Origin: JBDSWU01 sp038230395
GTDB lineage: Bacteria; Patescibacteriota; Saccharimonadia; Saccharimonadales; UBA4665
Assembly (NCBI GenBank): GCA_038230395.1
Contig: JBBRNI010000015.1
Location: 1 to 11,133, forward strand
DNA: 11,133 bases
Reading direction: 5' to 3'
Positions 1 to 5,799 of this stretch are shown here, in pieces. The notes beneath the pieces were generated by a model. That model worked only from the letters and a program-made list of their open reading frames with translations. It was not told where the DNA came from and did no database searches. The translations under genes were made by a program, and so were the position numbers. The stretch's first letter is position 1; each line of letters opens with the position of its first letter.

Positions 1-372
1 CGGGGCAACTTTGAAGGCATTGTAGAACGCTTCGTTGGCCGAGATGATACGCAAGTCCTTGTTCAGCACCAGTAATGGTCCACGGACGGTACGAATGATG
101 GCATCGGCGTAGTCTCGGGTGATGGTCACTTCTTCGTTAATAACGTTCAGCTCGCTAATGATCTCGTTGGTGTACTCTTGAGTTAGCGTCACCGCTTCTT
201 TTAGCTTGATTACCTTATCTTGTCGAGCAGTCTCATTTGACTCATCGGCTGGCGTATCGATTGATTTTCGAGACGCTGAAGGCTCGCTGCTCAGATCAGC
301 CGACGCGCTTACTGGCGTTCGTGTACCAGTAGCTAGGAGTTGCGGCGCTTTTTTCGGTTGCTCGGCCTTCAT
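1..372 (-). CDS. PAS-domain signalling protein, N-terminal part (runs off left edge)
   Basis: The 124 codons visible read MKAEQPKKAPQLLATG and so on, with no stop before the edge. Residues 1-50 are a low-complexity Ser/Ala/Pro-rich lead. Residues ~52-90 look like a helical linker (KVIKLKEAVTLTQEY, then NEIISELNVINEEV), and a PAS domain starts near residue 92 (TVRGPLLVLNKDLRIISANE, then AFYNAF). That pattern is typical of PAS domains in sensor histidine kinases and in CheB/CheR-PAS fusions. In such proteins PAS senses a ligand, redox state or light and signals to an output domain, which here lies outside the window. The ATG at 370-372 is the first in frame. No strong Shine-Dalgarno is visible, and a TATAAT box lies 32 nt upstream. 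Family-level PAS call is fairly secure; kinase is inference. Confidence 0.8.
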   Translation of the reverse strand, partial: MKAEQPKKAPQLLATGTRTPVSASADLSSEPSASRKSIDTPADESNETARQDKVIKLKEAVTLTQEYTNEIISELNVINEEVTITRDYADAIIRTVRGPLLVLNKDLRIISANEAFYNAFKVAP

Positions 373-404
373 AGGCTGCAACTCACAGTACCTATCAAAC
401 AACT

Positions 405-410
405 ATTATA
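405..410 (-). promoter_or_regulatory. -10 box of the PAS gene
   Basis: On the minus strand this reads TATAAT, 32 nt before the ATG at 372. No clear -35 hexamer lies 16-18 nt upstream. Confidence 0.4.
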
Positions 411-484
411 TTGATTCCAATTTTGTTTGTTCATAAACACGGCTTCCTGAGCGAATAAATTGGCTTATCTAAGTTTCTTTATGT

Positions 485-509
485 AGACTCCCATCGGACG
501 TTTTTATAC
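485..509 (-). repeat. Possible degenerate post-stop repeat
   Basis: The plus strand reads AGACTCCCATCGGACG followed by a T-rich stretch. It shares the CTCCC...GGACG core with the strong copies (5770-5799, 6981-7009) but has lost the TTCGCAAC end. No gene ends just beside it, so it could be chance or a relic of a lost unit. Confidence 0.25.
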
Positions 510-786
510 AAAGTGGTTTTTACTTGGTGAAGGCTATAGCTGCCGATGTCTCAAGCAGCCTGTAGGTGAGAATGGCGTCTATCCATAATCACGCAAGTAT
601 AACTAAGTATAGCTTATGCAAGGTAATGTTATTGATAAGCGCCCGAATTAGGTGCATAAACGGCTGAACTCCGCTAGGGGGTGTACTGCGGCGCTGCTAA
701 CTACGAGAGGCTGCAGCTTCTGACGCCATTGATAGTACGAGTGCACAATGCTTCAGCCTGGCTCATACTGAGGGCCTAGAGTTGAT

Positions 787-1617
787 CTAGATCACTAAAT
801 GTGCAAAGACAACGGTGTTCTGTGTGTAGCTACCGGTTCTCTCATCGAAGCTTCCGCCACAGGTGATGAGACGGAGTCCCGCATACGCTATATTGCCGTA
901 AACTTGCTGCGTTGGAAAATTATTCTGATCAAATTGTTCGACGCTATCAACAGCGAAGGTTGCAGTACTACCATCAGCTCTGGTGATGATGATGCGGTCA
1001 CCGGCTGCCACGTACCGCAACCGCCAAAAAACAGAGATATCTTTATAGGTATCGACGTGTCCGACGATGATTGAGGGCCCGACTTGCCCTGGGGTCGGAC
1101 TCTTGTTGTACCAGCCGGTTGACCAATCAAATAACGGCGGTGTTTGAATTGAGCCATCGGCCGCTTGGCCAACCGGAATGATGCCGGCATTAATACTCTG
1201 GGAAGCGATAGAAATGTAAGTGGGCTCAGAAGCGGGCAATGACGCTGGTGATGCTGTAATGACTTCTTTTGCGACCCGGGCAGGCTTAGGGAAGGTTTTG
1301 GGCGGCTCTAGGGCCTGAACTTTCAGGACTTGGGTCGAGAATAAGACCAAGCCAACCAACCCCAAGACTACGAAGATTGCGGGCACAAACGGAAAGTACT
1401 GCACTGCGGTTCTTTGCGCCTGGCGGCGTCTATGAAATCGCTGCTGTTTGAACGCGATCTCTCTGACCGAACCAAAATGCCAGGGTATCACTAGCTGTTT
1501 GATGCGTCTCGAACGGTTCGATTTAGCGGTTCTGAAACGGCGTACGGTTACTAGTAGCCCACTAGCTGGGGTAAGCCGTATGTTGTAGTGTTTTGCGCGC
1601 CAGACACTCTTTGTCAT
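787..1617 (-). CDS. Class F-type sortase (transpeptidase), membrane-anchored
   Basis: A 276-aa sortase. Sortases cut a C-terminal sorting signal on exported proteins and join the new end to a cell-wall or pilin amine on the outer face of the membrane. Visible parts: a long, very basic cytoplasmic N-terminus (residues 1-72), one membrane helix (~73-97), a Pro/Ala-rich linker (~103-133) and the sortase beta-barrel. The catalytic residues are in family context: His187 in IIVGHVDT, Cys253 in LITCGGSFD and probably Arg260, followed by the YxxNxVVFA ending. GHxD and TCGG-F-(8-9)-N-VVFA fit class F, the actinobacterial type. The start is supported by GAGGAG 5 nt upstream. The gene follows the secreted protein at 1689-2243 with a 71-bp gap and no obvious promoter, so co-transcription is likely. 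The 72-residue basic N-terminus is longer than usual for class F. Confidence 0.9.
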   Translation of the reverse strand: MTKSVWRAKHYNIRLTPASGLLVTVRRFRTAKSNRSRRIKQLVIPWHFGSVREIAFKQQRFHRRRQAQRTAVQYFPFVPAIFVVLGLVGLVLFSTQVLKVQALEPPKTFPKPARVAKEVITASPASLPASEPTYISIASQSINAGIIPVGQAADGSIQTPPLFDWSTGWYNKSPTPGQVGPSIIVGHVDTYKDISVFWRLRYVAAGDRIIITRADGSTATFAVDSVEQFDQNNFPTQQVYGNIAYAGLRLITCGGSFDERTGSYTQNTVVFAHLVI

Positions 1618-1688
1618 TTTCTCTCCTCATTGCCCACCCTCGCTATAGTTGGAGACAGACGGGCTGGTCTAGGGCCGAGCGGGTCGGA

Positions 1689-2243
1689 TTAACGATTCAG
1701 TGACAGTTTGCGAGCAACGAGTGCAACACCGAGACCGGTCATACCGGCTGAAGCAACCAAACCACCGACAAGCAGTGGTGAAGTAGCTTTGACGCCAGCG
1801 CCACCGCCAGCATGAACGCCACCTGCAGGCTTAACGGTTACCTGTGGTGCAGGAGCAGTTGTACCGCCGCCCTTGCCACCAACTGGAGGTGTCGGTGCTG
1901 GAGGCGTTGAAACGGTAGTAGCCGTCTCACAGCTGGCTCCAATAGTTACAGAAACATTATTGCTATTCGTAGCCGTTCCGCTGACAGCGTTGCCGCCTTC
2001 ACCATTGTCAGTAACAATAGCGCCACCCGTACCAGCGTTCTGTGAGTTATTGTTCAGAACGTAAATGTTGTTGTTACACGTGACCTGCGCTGACTGTGTT
2101 GAGTCATAAGTACAGCTATTGAATGAATCTGTACCGGTATTATAAATATTACAGGTTGCAGATGTGGTGTCGGCAGCTGCCACTCCCACACTCATCGCGA
2201 GACCTAAAGTTACGGTTGATACTGCTTGCATTAGTTTGTTCAT
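1689..2243 (-). CDS. Secreted surface protein with wall-anchor-like C-terminus; probable sortase substrate
   Basis: A 184-aa protein of no family I recognise. Residues 1-24 are a signal peptide (MNKLMQAVSTVTLGLAMSVG then VAAA, cleavage near A24-D25). The mature part has Asn/Thr/Ser-rich sequence with four Cys (C31, C44, C56 and one near residue 105) that could form disulfides. A Pro/Gly/Ala linker follows (~112-150), then a hydrophobic helix (~156-176, LLVGGLVASAGMTGLGVALV) and a short basic tail (ARKLSLNR). Linker, helix and basic tail form the layout of a sortase sorting signal, and the next gene is a sortase. No LPXTG is present; the stretch before the helix is GVKATSP. The start is supported by AGGGGA 8 nt upstream. 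Substrate status is inferred from neighbourhood and layout; a plain C-terminal membrane anchor is the alternative. Confidence 0.8.
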   Translation of the reverse strand: MNKLMQAVSTVTLGLAMSVGVAAADTTSATCNIYNTGTDSFNSCTYDSTQSAQVTCNNNIYVLNNNSQNAGTGGAIVTDNGEGGNAVSGTATNSNNVSVTIGASCETATTVSTPPAPTPPVGGKGGGTTAPAPQVTVKPAGGVHAGGGAGVKATSPLLVGGLVASAGMTGLGVALVARKLSLNR

Positions 2244-2269
2244 AGAAATAGTCCCCTTTTATGCATCAA

Positions 2270-2298
2270 TTTATACTCTCATTCAATATAAATGACAA
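2270..2298 (-). promoter_or_regulatory. Sigma70-type promoter of the surface protein-sortase pair
   Basis: The minus strand has TTGTCA at 2298-2293, a 17-nt spacer and TATAAA at 2275-2270. It is the best canonical promoter in the window. Transcription would start near 2263, giving a leader of about 20 nt that contains the AGGGGA ribosome-binding site. Confidence 0.65.
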
Positions 2299-2398
2299 TA
2301 GGTAAATTATATTATACATAAGCAGTATGACGTATGCACATTGTGGTTTTCGAGGCTGGAGTTTAAATTTTAAGAGGAAATAACACGTAAAATACGCT

Positions 2399-2428
2399 TG
2401 CCTCCGACGAGTGGGCAAAATTGGCAAC
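2399..2428 (-). repeat. Post-stop repeat, diverged copy
   Basis: The plus strand reads TGCCTCCGACGAGTGGG then CAAAATTGGCAAC. Against the copy at 5770-5799 it keeps the GCxTCC block, AGTGG and the GCAAC end, with one small indel. It lies 25 nt past the stop of the broken frame at 2454-2747, in the same orientation as the other copies. Confidence 0.5.
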
Positions 2429-2453
2429 TTTGGAGAAATTCAGAATGAGATAC

Positions 2454-2747
2454 CTAAGGATGTAACTCAGCGTAAGTGCTTATTACTTTTCCTAGATTTG
2501 GGGCAGCGTTAGTTCTACCGGTTTCCACTAACTCCCCATTTGCCAATATTGCTGATTCGTATAAACACTGGGCAACAGGGACGTCTCGTGCCCCGCGGAT
2601 TAACAATGCGAGAGTATCGATCGGGATAGTGCATCTTTGCTGGCTGCCTGGAGTGAACTATAGCTCTGTAATGAGCTCGTCCAAAACTTTTATAAGGTGA
2701 GGTATCTCTGGCTTCTCTATCCCACGGCGCGTTTCAAGATATGACAT
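2454..2747 (-). pseudogene. Possible decayed small gene with one in-frame TAG
   Basis: Reading from ATG at 2747, a frame gives 29 residues (MSYLETRRGIEKPEIPHLIK then VLDELITEL), a TAG at 2658-2660, then a further 67 codons in the same frame to a TAG at 2454. The second part includes IDTLALLIRGARDVPVAQCL and AILANGELVETGRT, which look like ordinary protein. I recognise no family. A diverged post-stop repeat lies just beyond the final stop, as for the intact neighbours, which supports a former minus-strand gene. Alternatives are two short genes, or chance. The surrounding sequence (2748-3033) shows only broken frames. Confidence 0.35.
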
Positions 2748-3033
2748 ATACAGACAGTACTGTAATGGGCAACCTAACGCAAGCATGAGCAAATCTAACT
2801 ACCATGAGTCCATAAAACATGTTCCACAGCGAGGCTCGCAATCGAGTCTGGCTACAGGTCGAGGAGCTCAGGAATGCAAAGCAGGTTTGCACTACACGAA
2901 GTGAGCGTGTTCTGGTGTGAGTAGCGCTCGAAACGTCACCCAAGAAGAAGCACGGTCTGTCATAAAACACAGTAATCGTATAGGGTCTATGCTCTAATCA
3001 ACATGCTCAAGACCATATTGTCAGGTAGGTGGG
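2748..3033. other. Gene-poor stretch, probably decayed
   Basis: No convincing gene. A minus frame starting at about 2962 gives MTDRASSWVTFRALLTPEHA plus three residues before a stop, and later frames are interrupted. The 78-codon minus frame at 2734-2970 is rich in Cys, Arg and Ser and does not look like protein. No clear terminator for the heliorhodopsin is visible here. Confidence 0.4.
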
Positions 3034-3801
3034 CTAGCTTGCTAAGGTGGCGGCGAATATCTGCCAAGCGAGCAATGATTTGGCGACGAAGCTCAGAATT
3101 ATGTAGGTTTTCTCGCCTCGTAGATAGTTAGCCCATTTGCCCCTTGCCTTGTACTGCCTGTATTGAACGAGTGCAAAACAGTTGAAGAAAACAAAAAGTG
3201 AGAGAACGATTCCATAGACGAAACCTGGCGCAGTAGCGTCCGAGGGGCCTCCTGGTGACAGGAGTTGGATGACGATAATTATCCAGGGAATTATGCCAGC
3301 AATACAGCCAAATATGAATGGGAGCCATTGGCCGTCACCGGGGTGGGTATACTTCTCCTGAAGCCAGCCGAATAATATCATCGAAACGTTGACGCCGAAG
3401 ATTGCCAAAAGCGCGGCGTAGTCACTAATACCATTGAGCTGCGCAATCAAAAAGATCATGAGTGATGAGCTTAGTGAGTATTCAACCCATCGAAACATGT
3501 TGCGGTTCTGTTTCAAGCCTTCGGCATACTTTGGGAAAAATCTCCTCGAAGATACAAGGAAATGGAAGAATGCAGATAAGGCCAAGAATAAGGCGATGGT
3601 ATAACTGACGTTATTGCTAAAGAGCTGTATCGGATTTGTGAGGGTGGTGCCAGGAGGGCCCGTCATATACGTTGCTGTTACTGGGAGTGAAAAATCATTG
3701 GAGAGCAGCAATATGACAATCAGCGACCCCAAGTGCAGGAAACCAGCAGCAACGTTCCATTTTCTCAAAGGTTGTATTTGTGTATCAGTCAGTTTGGCCA
3801 T
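3034..3801 (-). CDS. Heliorhodopsin (retinal-binding seven-helix membrane protein)
   Basis: A 255-aa protein with seven hydrophobic segments, at roughly 14-34, 63-84, 103-122, 127-147, 160-181, 193-212 and 231-250. Heliorhodopsins bind retinal as a Schiff base and are inverted in the membrane relative to type-1 rhodopsins. They have a long photocycle and no established ion pumping in most members, and a sensory or regulatory role is usually proposed. Key residues match the numbering of the first described member (48C12): Schiff-base Lys241 in LSFVAKSLLAWQIF, counterion Glu107 in RWVEYSLSSS, His23, His80 and Ser237. Length is normal and the protein looks intact. The ATG at 3801 has no clear Shine-Dalgarno. 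No retinal synthesis gene is visible, so retinal would have to come from elsewhere in the genome or from outside. It sits at the edge of the small-gene array. Confidence 0.95.
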   Translation of the reverse strand: MAKLTDTQIQPLRKWNVAAGFLHLGSLIVILLLSNDFSLPVTATYMTGPPGTTLTNPIQLFSNNVSYTIALFLALSAFFHFLVSSRRFFPKYAEGLKQNRNMFRWVEYSLSSSLMIFLIAQLNGISDYAALLAIFGVNVSMILFGWLQEKYTHPGDGQWLPFIFGCIAGIIPWIIIVIQLLSPGGPSDATAPGFVYGIVLSLFVFFNCFALVQYRQYKARGKWANYLRGEKTYIILSFVAKSLLAWQIFAATLAS

Positions 3802-3897
3802 ATATCAACACTACCATAGCTCACAGTCTTTGATTAAATGACATTGAAGTATGGAATCTCAAAATTTACTGTTTGTGTAGCGCAGGGCAGTTCCTGC

Positions 3898-4044
3898 TCA
3901 CTGACAAAAGTGGGGATGCGTATCGAAGTAATTAGCGCTAATACCACACTTATGTTGGTAGTGCCGGTATGTACTGACCCCGGCAATAATGATAGCCAGC
4001 ATGAGCACGATACGGGTAAATATAATCGGGTCAATCTTTTTCAC
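3898..4044 (-). CDS. 48-aa single-pass membrane peptide, GTG start
   Basis: The frame starts at GTG 4042-4044 and reads MKKIDPIIFTRIVLMLAIII, then AGVSTYRHYQHKC and GISANYFDTHPHFCQ, ending in TGA. It has a basic start, one hydrophobic helix (~8-24) and a polar tail with two Cys and four His. I recognise no family. TATACT lies 7 nt upstream of the GTG, so the message would be leaderless; a second in-frame GTG at 4048-4050 is an alternative start. A small hairpin (GCAGG/CCTGC, 3882-3897) follows the stop. A gene is favoured because it fills an otherwise empty gap with a start-proximal promoter, but its TGA stop differs from every confident gene here. Confidence 0.5.
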   Translation of the reverse strand: MKKIDPIIFTRIVLMLAIIIAGVSTYRHYQHKCGISANYFDTHPHFCQ

Positions 4045-4051
4045 AATCACA

Positions 4052-4057
4052 AGTATA
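4052..4057 (-). promoter_or_regulatory. -10 box before the 48-aa ORF
   Basis: Minus-strand TATACT with 7 nt to the GTG start. No good -35 hexamer is seen. Confidence 0.4.
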
Positions 4058-4068
4058 TATCAGATGAC

Positions 4069-4120
4069 CCTGGGAGGAGTATCGGATGTACGGCCCAGGT
4101 CCTTCATATGGCATATGCCA
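4069..4120. promoter_or_regulatory. Two inverted repeats downstream of the VOC gene
   Basis: CCTGGG (4069-4074) pairs with CCCAGG (4094-4099) across a 19-nt loop. Next to it is the perfect palindrome TGGCATATGCCA (4109-4120). They lie between the VOC stop and the promoter of the 48-aa ORF. There is no T-run, so an operator or processing site is as likely as a terminator. Confidence 0.3.
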
Positions 4121-4148
4121 AAAGAATGTAGACATAGAACCCGCTTAC

Positions 4149-4511
4149 TTATTCCATCGGGCTCGCAAGTTGGAGGTAATTACCTTCGGGGTCTGCAACA
4201 GTTGCCTGCCAAAAGTCTTTGCTTTCCGGTGATGGGTTATGAGGCTTCGCGATTTCGGTACCACCAGCGGCAATCAGTGTATCGAAGGAGCCAGCGACAT
4301 CATCTGTTTCCAGCGCAATCATAACCCTTTGAGGTTCAGCTGCTGTGCTCTTGACCTCACTGTGTGGACCAAAAAATAAATGGCCTGAACCAATATCCCA
4401 GCCATACCAATCACCTGGCATAGCCCATTTTGGTTCGCCAAGAGCCTTTGTATAGAACTCAGCTAACTTTTTTGCATCTGCTGCACCCATCTGTACGCCA
4501 TTTAGTTTCAT
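4149..4511 (-). CDS. VOC/glyoxalase-fold protein
   Basis: A 120-aa single-domain member of the vicinal oxygen chelate (glyoxalase/bleomycin-resistance/dioxygenase) superfamily. Both beta-alpha-beta-beta-beta halves are visible. The first begins LNGVQMGAADAKKLAEFY; the second begins VMIALETDDVAGSFDTLIAA, passes through ADPEGNYLQLASP and ends close to the C-terminus. The position that carries the first metal-binding His in glyoxalase I is not His here (VQM), while the late Glu in DPEGN is kept. This is common in uncharacterised VOC proteins, so the substrate cannot be named. The start is well supported: GGAGGA 4 nt upstream and TATACT 22 nt upstream. No clear post-stop repeat was found after this gene. 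Confidence 0.9.
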   Translation of the reverse strand: MKLNGVQMGAADAKKLAEFYTKALGEPKWAMPGDWYGWDIGSGHLFFGPHSEVKSTAAEPQRVMIALETDDVAGSFDTLIAAGGTEIAKPHNPSPESKDFWQATVADPEGNYLQLASPME

Positions 4512-4533
4512 AGATTCCTCCAGTTATATTTTT

Positions 4534-4539
4534 AGTATA
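4534..4539 (-). promoter_or_regulatory. -10 box of the VOC gene
   Basis: Minus-strand TATACT, 22 nt from the ATG, leaving a short leader that contains GGAGGA at 4516-4521. This unit is leadered, unlike its deaminase neighbour. Confidence 0.5.
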
Positions 4540-4659
4540 CACCGGTACTTAGGCGGTTCATGACAGGCGATGAATCAAAGGACAAAAATTCGAATGCCAT
4601 CTATCTCGGGAAAGAATAAGATGCATATCCAGTTAATCTATGCTCATCTGCATGTTCAT

Positions 4660-4693
4660 GATTCCCCGAAGGAACGTACTGAGAAGTTATAAC
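4660..4693 (-). repeat. Post-stop repeat, copy after the deaminase gene
   Basis: The plus strand reads GATTCCCCGAAGGAACG then TACTGAGAAGTTATAAC. It aligns with the copy at 6981-7009 through TCCCC, GG-ACGTACT, GAA and the final AAC. The minus-strand stop TAG at 4693-4695 shares its G with the GTT end of the repeat, as at 5799. Confidence 0.6.
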
Positions 4694-5103
4694 TAAGCAA
4701 AAGCGAATGGCAAGAGCTCGGCTGCTTCGACCACTTTGAGTTTGTGAATATCGTCCACGACGATCACATTTAAGGGCGTATTATATTGGTAAAGCTGCCT
4801 GCACCAGCCACAGCCGTTCACCACTTCAAAACTATCCGTATCCGGAAAATACTTAACGCCAACTATGGTGTCAAATTCCGATTCCCCGTCGTTTAAAGCA
4901 CCGTAGATAGCCATCGTCTCCGCACACGTGCTCGTATTTCGTACTCTGTACTTCAAATTTATGCCAGTATAAATTTTGCCGGACTGTGTGCGGAATGCGC
5001 CACCGATACTTATGACGTCCTTTTGATAGCGTTCTTTGGCATGTTGACCTGCCCGTGTGACTAAATCTATGTCGGCTTGGCTGAGTTGAGATATATCCTG
5101 CAT
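4693..5103 (-). CDS. Cytidine deaminase-like protein (CDA fold)
   Basis: A 136-aa protein with the zinc site of the cytidine deaminase superfamily: Cys60-Ala61-Glu62 (TCAETMAIYGAL), with Glu62 as the proton shuttle, and Cys98/Cys101 (GCGWCRQL). These enzymes hydrolyse cytidine and deoxycytidine, or related aminopyrimidines such as blasticidin S, to the uridine form in pyrimidine salvage. The length is normal for the family. The usual Pro of PCxxCRQ is Gly (GCGWCRQ), so the substrate could differ. The ATG at 5103 is preferred over 5190: the extra 29 codons would translate the repeat of the next gene, and TATACT lies 6 nt before 5103, giving a leaderless message. Blasticidin S-type deaminase is a possible alternative. 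Confidence 0.85.
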   Translation of the reverse strand: MQDISQLSQADIDLVTRAGQHAKERYQKDVISIGGAFRTQSGKIYTGINLKYRVRNTSTCAETMAIYGALNDGESEFDTIVGVKYFPDTDSFEVVNGCGWCRQLYQYNTPLNVIVVDDIHKLKVVEAAELLPFAFA

Positions 5104-5109
5104 AGCCCG

Positions 5110-5115
5110 AGTATA
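5110..5115 (-). promoter_or_regulatory. -10 box giving a leaderless deaminase message
   Basis: Minus-strand TATACT with 6 nt to the ATG. Transcription would start at or next to the start codon, and no Shine-Dalgarno is present. Confidence 0.55.
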
Positions 5116-5158
5116 ACATAACAAGAGACCTCTGCTATAACGGGGGTCAAAATGCGTT

Positions 5159-5188
5159 TTGCTCCCCCTATCGGTCGAACTTCGCAAC
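5159..5188 (-). repeat. Post-stop repeat, strong copy after the iron permease gene
   Basis: The plus strand reads TTGCTCCCCCTATCGG then TCGAACTTCGCAAC. The right half is identical to the copy at 5770-5799 for CGAACTTCGCAAC. It starts 10 nt beyond the stop of the iron permease gene. Confidence 0.8.
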
Positions 5189-5198
5189 ACTGACCAGG

Positions 5199-5693
5199 TT
5201 ATTTGTTGTCAGGATCCTTGCCGGTTAGTGGGCTGAGCAGCGTATCGACGAAGTGCTCGGTCTGCTCGTAGAAACTCGGTCGTTTTGACTTTGCTTGTTT
5301 AATGGTCGCGTGAAGTTTGTGCATGTCCGGATGTACTTCAAGCTCGGACAGCAGTTTTTTAAATTCGTTATCGAGGTTCTCCAACTCATTGTCGGTAAGC
5401 GTCTCAAGCCCAATGAAGGTGTCCCGGGCCTTTTTGTCAGCGACAATCAATTCATTGAGTTTGAGCTGTATGGCCTTACTATCTCGCGCTTGAGTACTCT
5501 GAATCGAAAAGACCATAACGAAGATAATAACATCGGTGATGACCGTTATTGTAATCAGCCAGGTATCTGAAAAATTATAATACGGACCGACGATCAGCCA
5601 CATTGCAACAACGACCATGGACAGGACGAACGCCCCCGTTGTGCTCGCTAGGCGTGATACCTTGATTGAAAAGTTACGAATGATGTTTCTCAT
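5199..5693 (-). CDS. Low-affinity iron permease-family membrane protein
   Basis: A 164-aa protein with two membrane helices near the start (~19-37 and ~44-66) and a helical, charged C-terminal half (~70-145). The signature WLIVGPYYNFSDTW, then IIFVMVFSIQSTQARDSKAI and QLKLNELI, closely follows the low-affinity iron permease family (Pfam Iron_permease), where the usual text is GPxFxFSDTWQL ... FLMVFLIQNTQNRD ... LKLDELI. Transport by the bacterial members is mostly unproven, and several such proteins may act in metal stress or membrane roles. The ATG is supported by GAGGAT about 10 nt upstream and TATACT at 5717-5722. It is a single-gene unit ended by a strong post-stop repeat. Confidence 0.85.
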   Translation of the reverse strand: MRNIIRNFSIKVSRLASTTGAFVLSMVVVAMWLIVGPYYNFSDTWLITITVITDVIIFVMVFSIQSTQARDSKAIQLKLNELIVADKKARDTFIGLETLTDNELENLDNEFKKLLSELEVHPDMHKLHATIKQAKSKRPSFYEQTEHFVDTLLSPLTGKDPDNK

Positions 5694-5716
5694 TTTTGTC
5701 GTGATCCTCTATGACC

Positions 5717-5722
5717 AGTATA
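5717..5722 (-). promoter_or_regulatory. -10 box of the iron permease gene
   Basis: Minus-strand TATACT, 23 nt from the ATG; the short leader contains GAGGAT. The -35 region falls in the T-run downstream of the preceding gene and is not consensus. Confidence 0.45.
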
Positions 5723-5769
5723 GGGTAAGGACCGTAAAACAAAAAAGACCTTTTCGGAGTGCTTGAGTG

Positions 5770-5799
5770 TGGCTCCCCCCAGTGGACGAACTTCGCAAC
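5770..5799 (-). repeat. Post-stop repeat, reference copy
   Basis: The plus strand reads TGGCTCCCCCCAGTGG then ACGAACTTCGCAAC. The minus-strand stop codon TAG (5801-5799) of the 170-aa gene shares its last base with the repeat, so gene and repeat abut exactly. Downstream on the minus strand come AAAAGGTC and a T-run (about 5741-5755), a weak possible terminator. Confidence 0.85.

Larger units (their letters stand above)
373..786. other. Intergenic region between PAS gene and sortase
   Basis: This 414-bp stretch holds the -10 box of the PAS gene and a possible degenerate copy of the post-stop repeat (485-509). No convincing gene was found: minus-strand frames hold only ORFs of about 10-25 codons (for example MHLIRALINNITLHK near 630-650). 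A 12-bp palindrome, TGATCTAGATCA at 783-794, contains the sortase stop codon. It is GC-poor and lacks a T-run, so it is not a typical terminator. Confidence 0.5.

Noticed and set aside
206..436. Plus-strand 76-codon frame
   Set aside because: It lies opposite the PAS-domain gene, whose minus-strand frame is clear.
2476..2700. Plus-strand 74-codon frame
   Set aside because: The opposite strand reads more like protein and is followed by a repeat copy in gene orientation; no ribosome-binding site is seen on the plus strand.
2734..2970. Minus-strand 78-codon frame
   Set aside because: Cys/Arg/Ser-rich text without family features, and it overlaps the better small frame at 2747.
3838..4324. Plus-strand open frames at 3838-4131 and 3989-4324
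   Set aside because: They lie opposite the 48-aa ORF and the VOC gene, have unnatural composition and no ribosome-binding site.
5104..5190. Longer start for the deaminase gene
   Set aside because: The extra 29 codons translate the repeat belonging to the next gene and carry no deaminase sequence; a promoter lies inside them.
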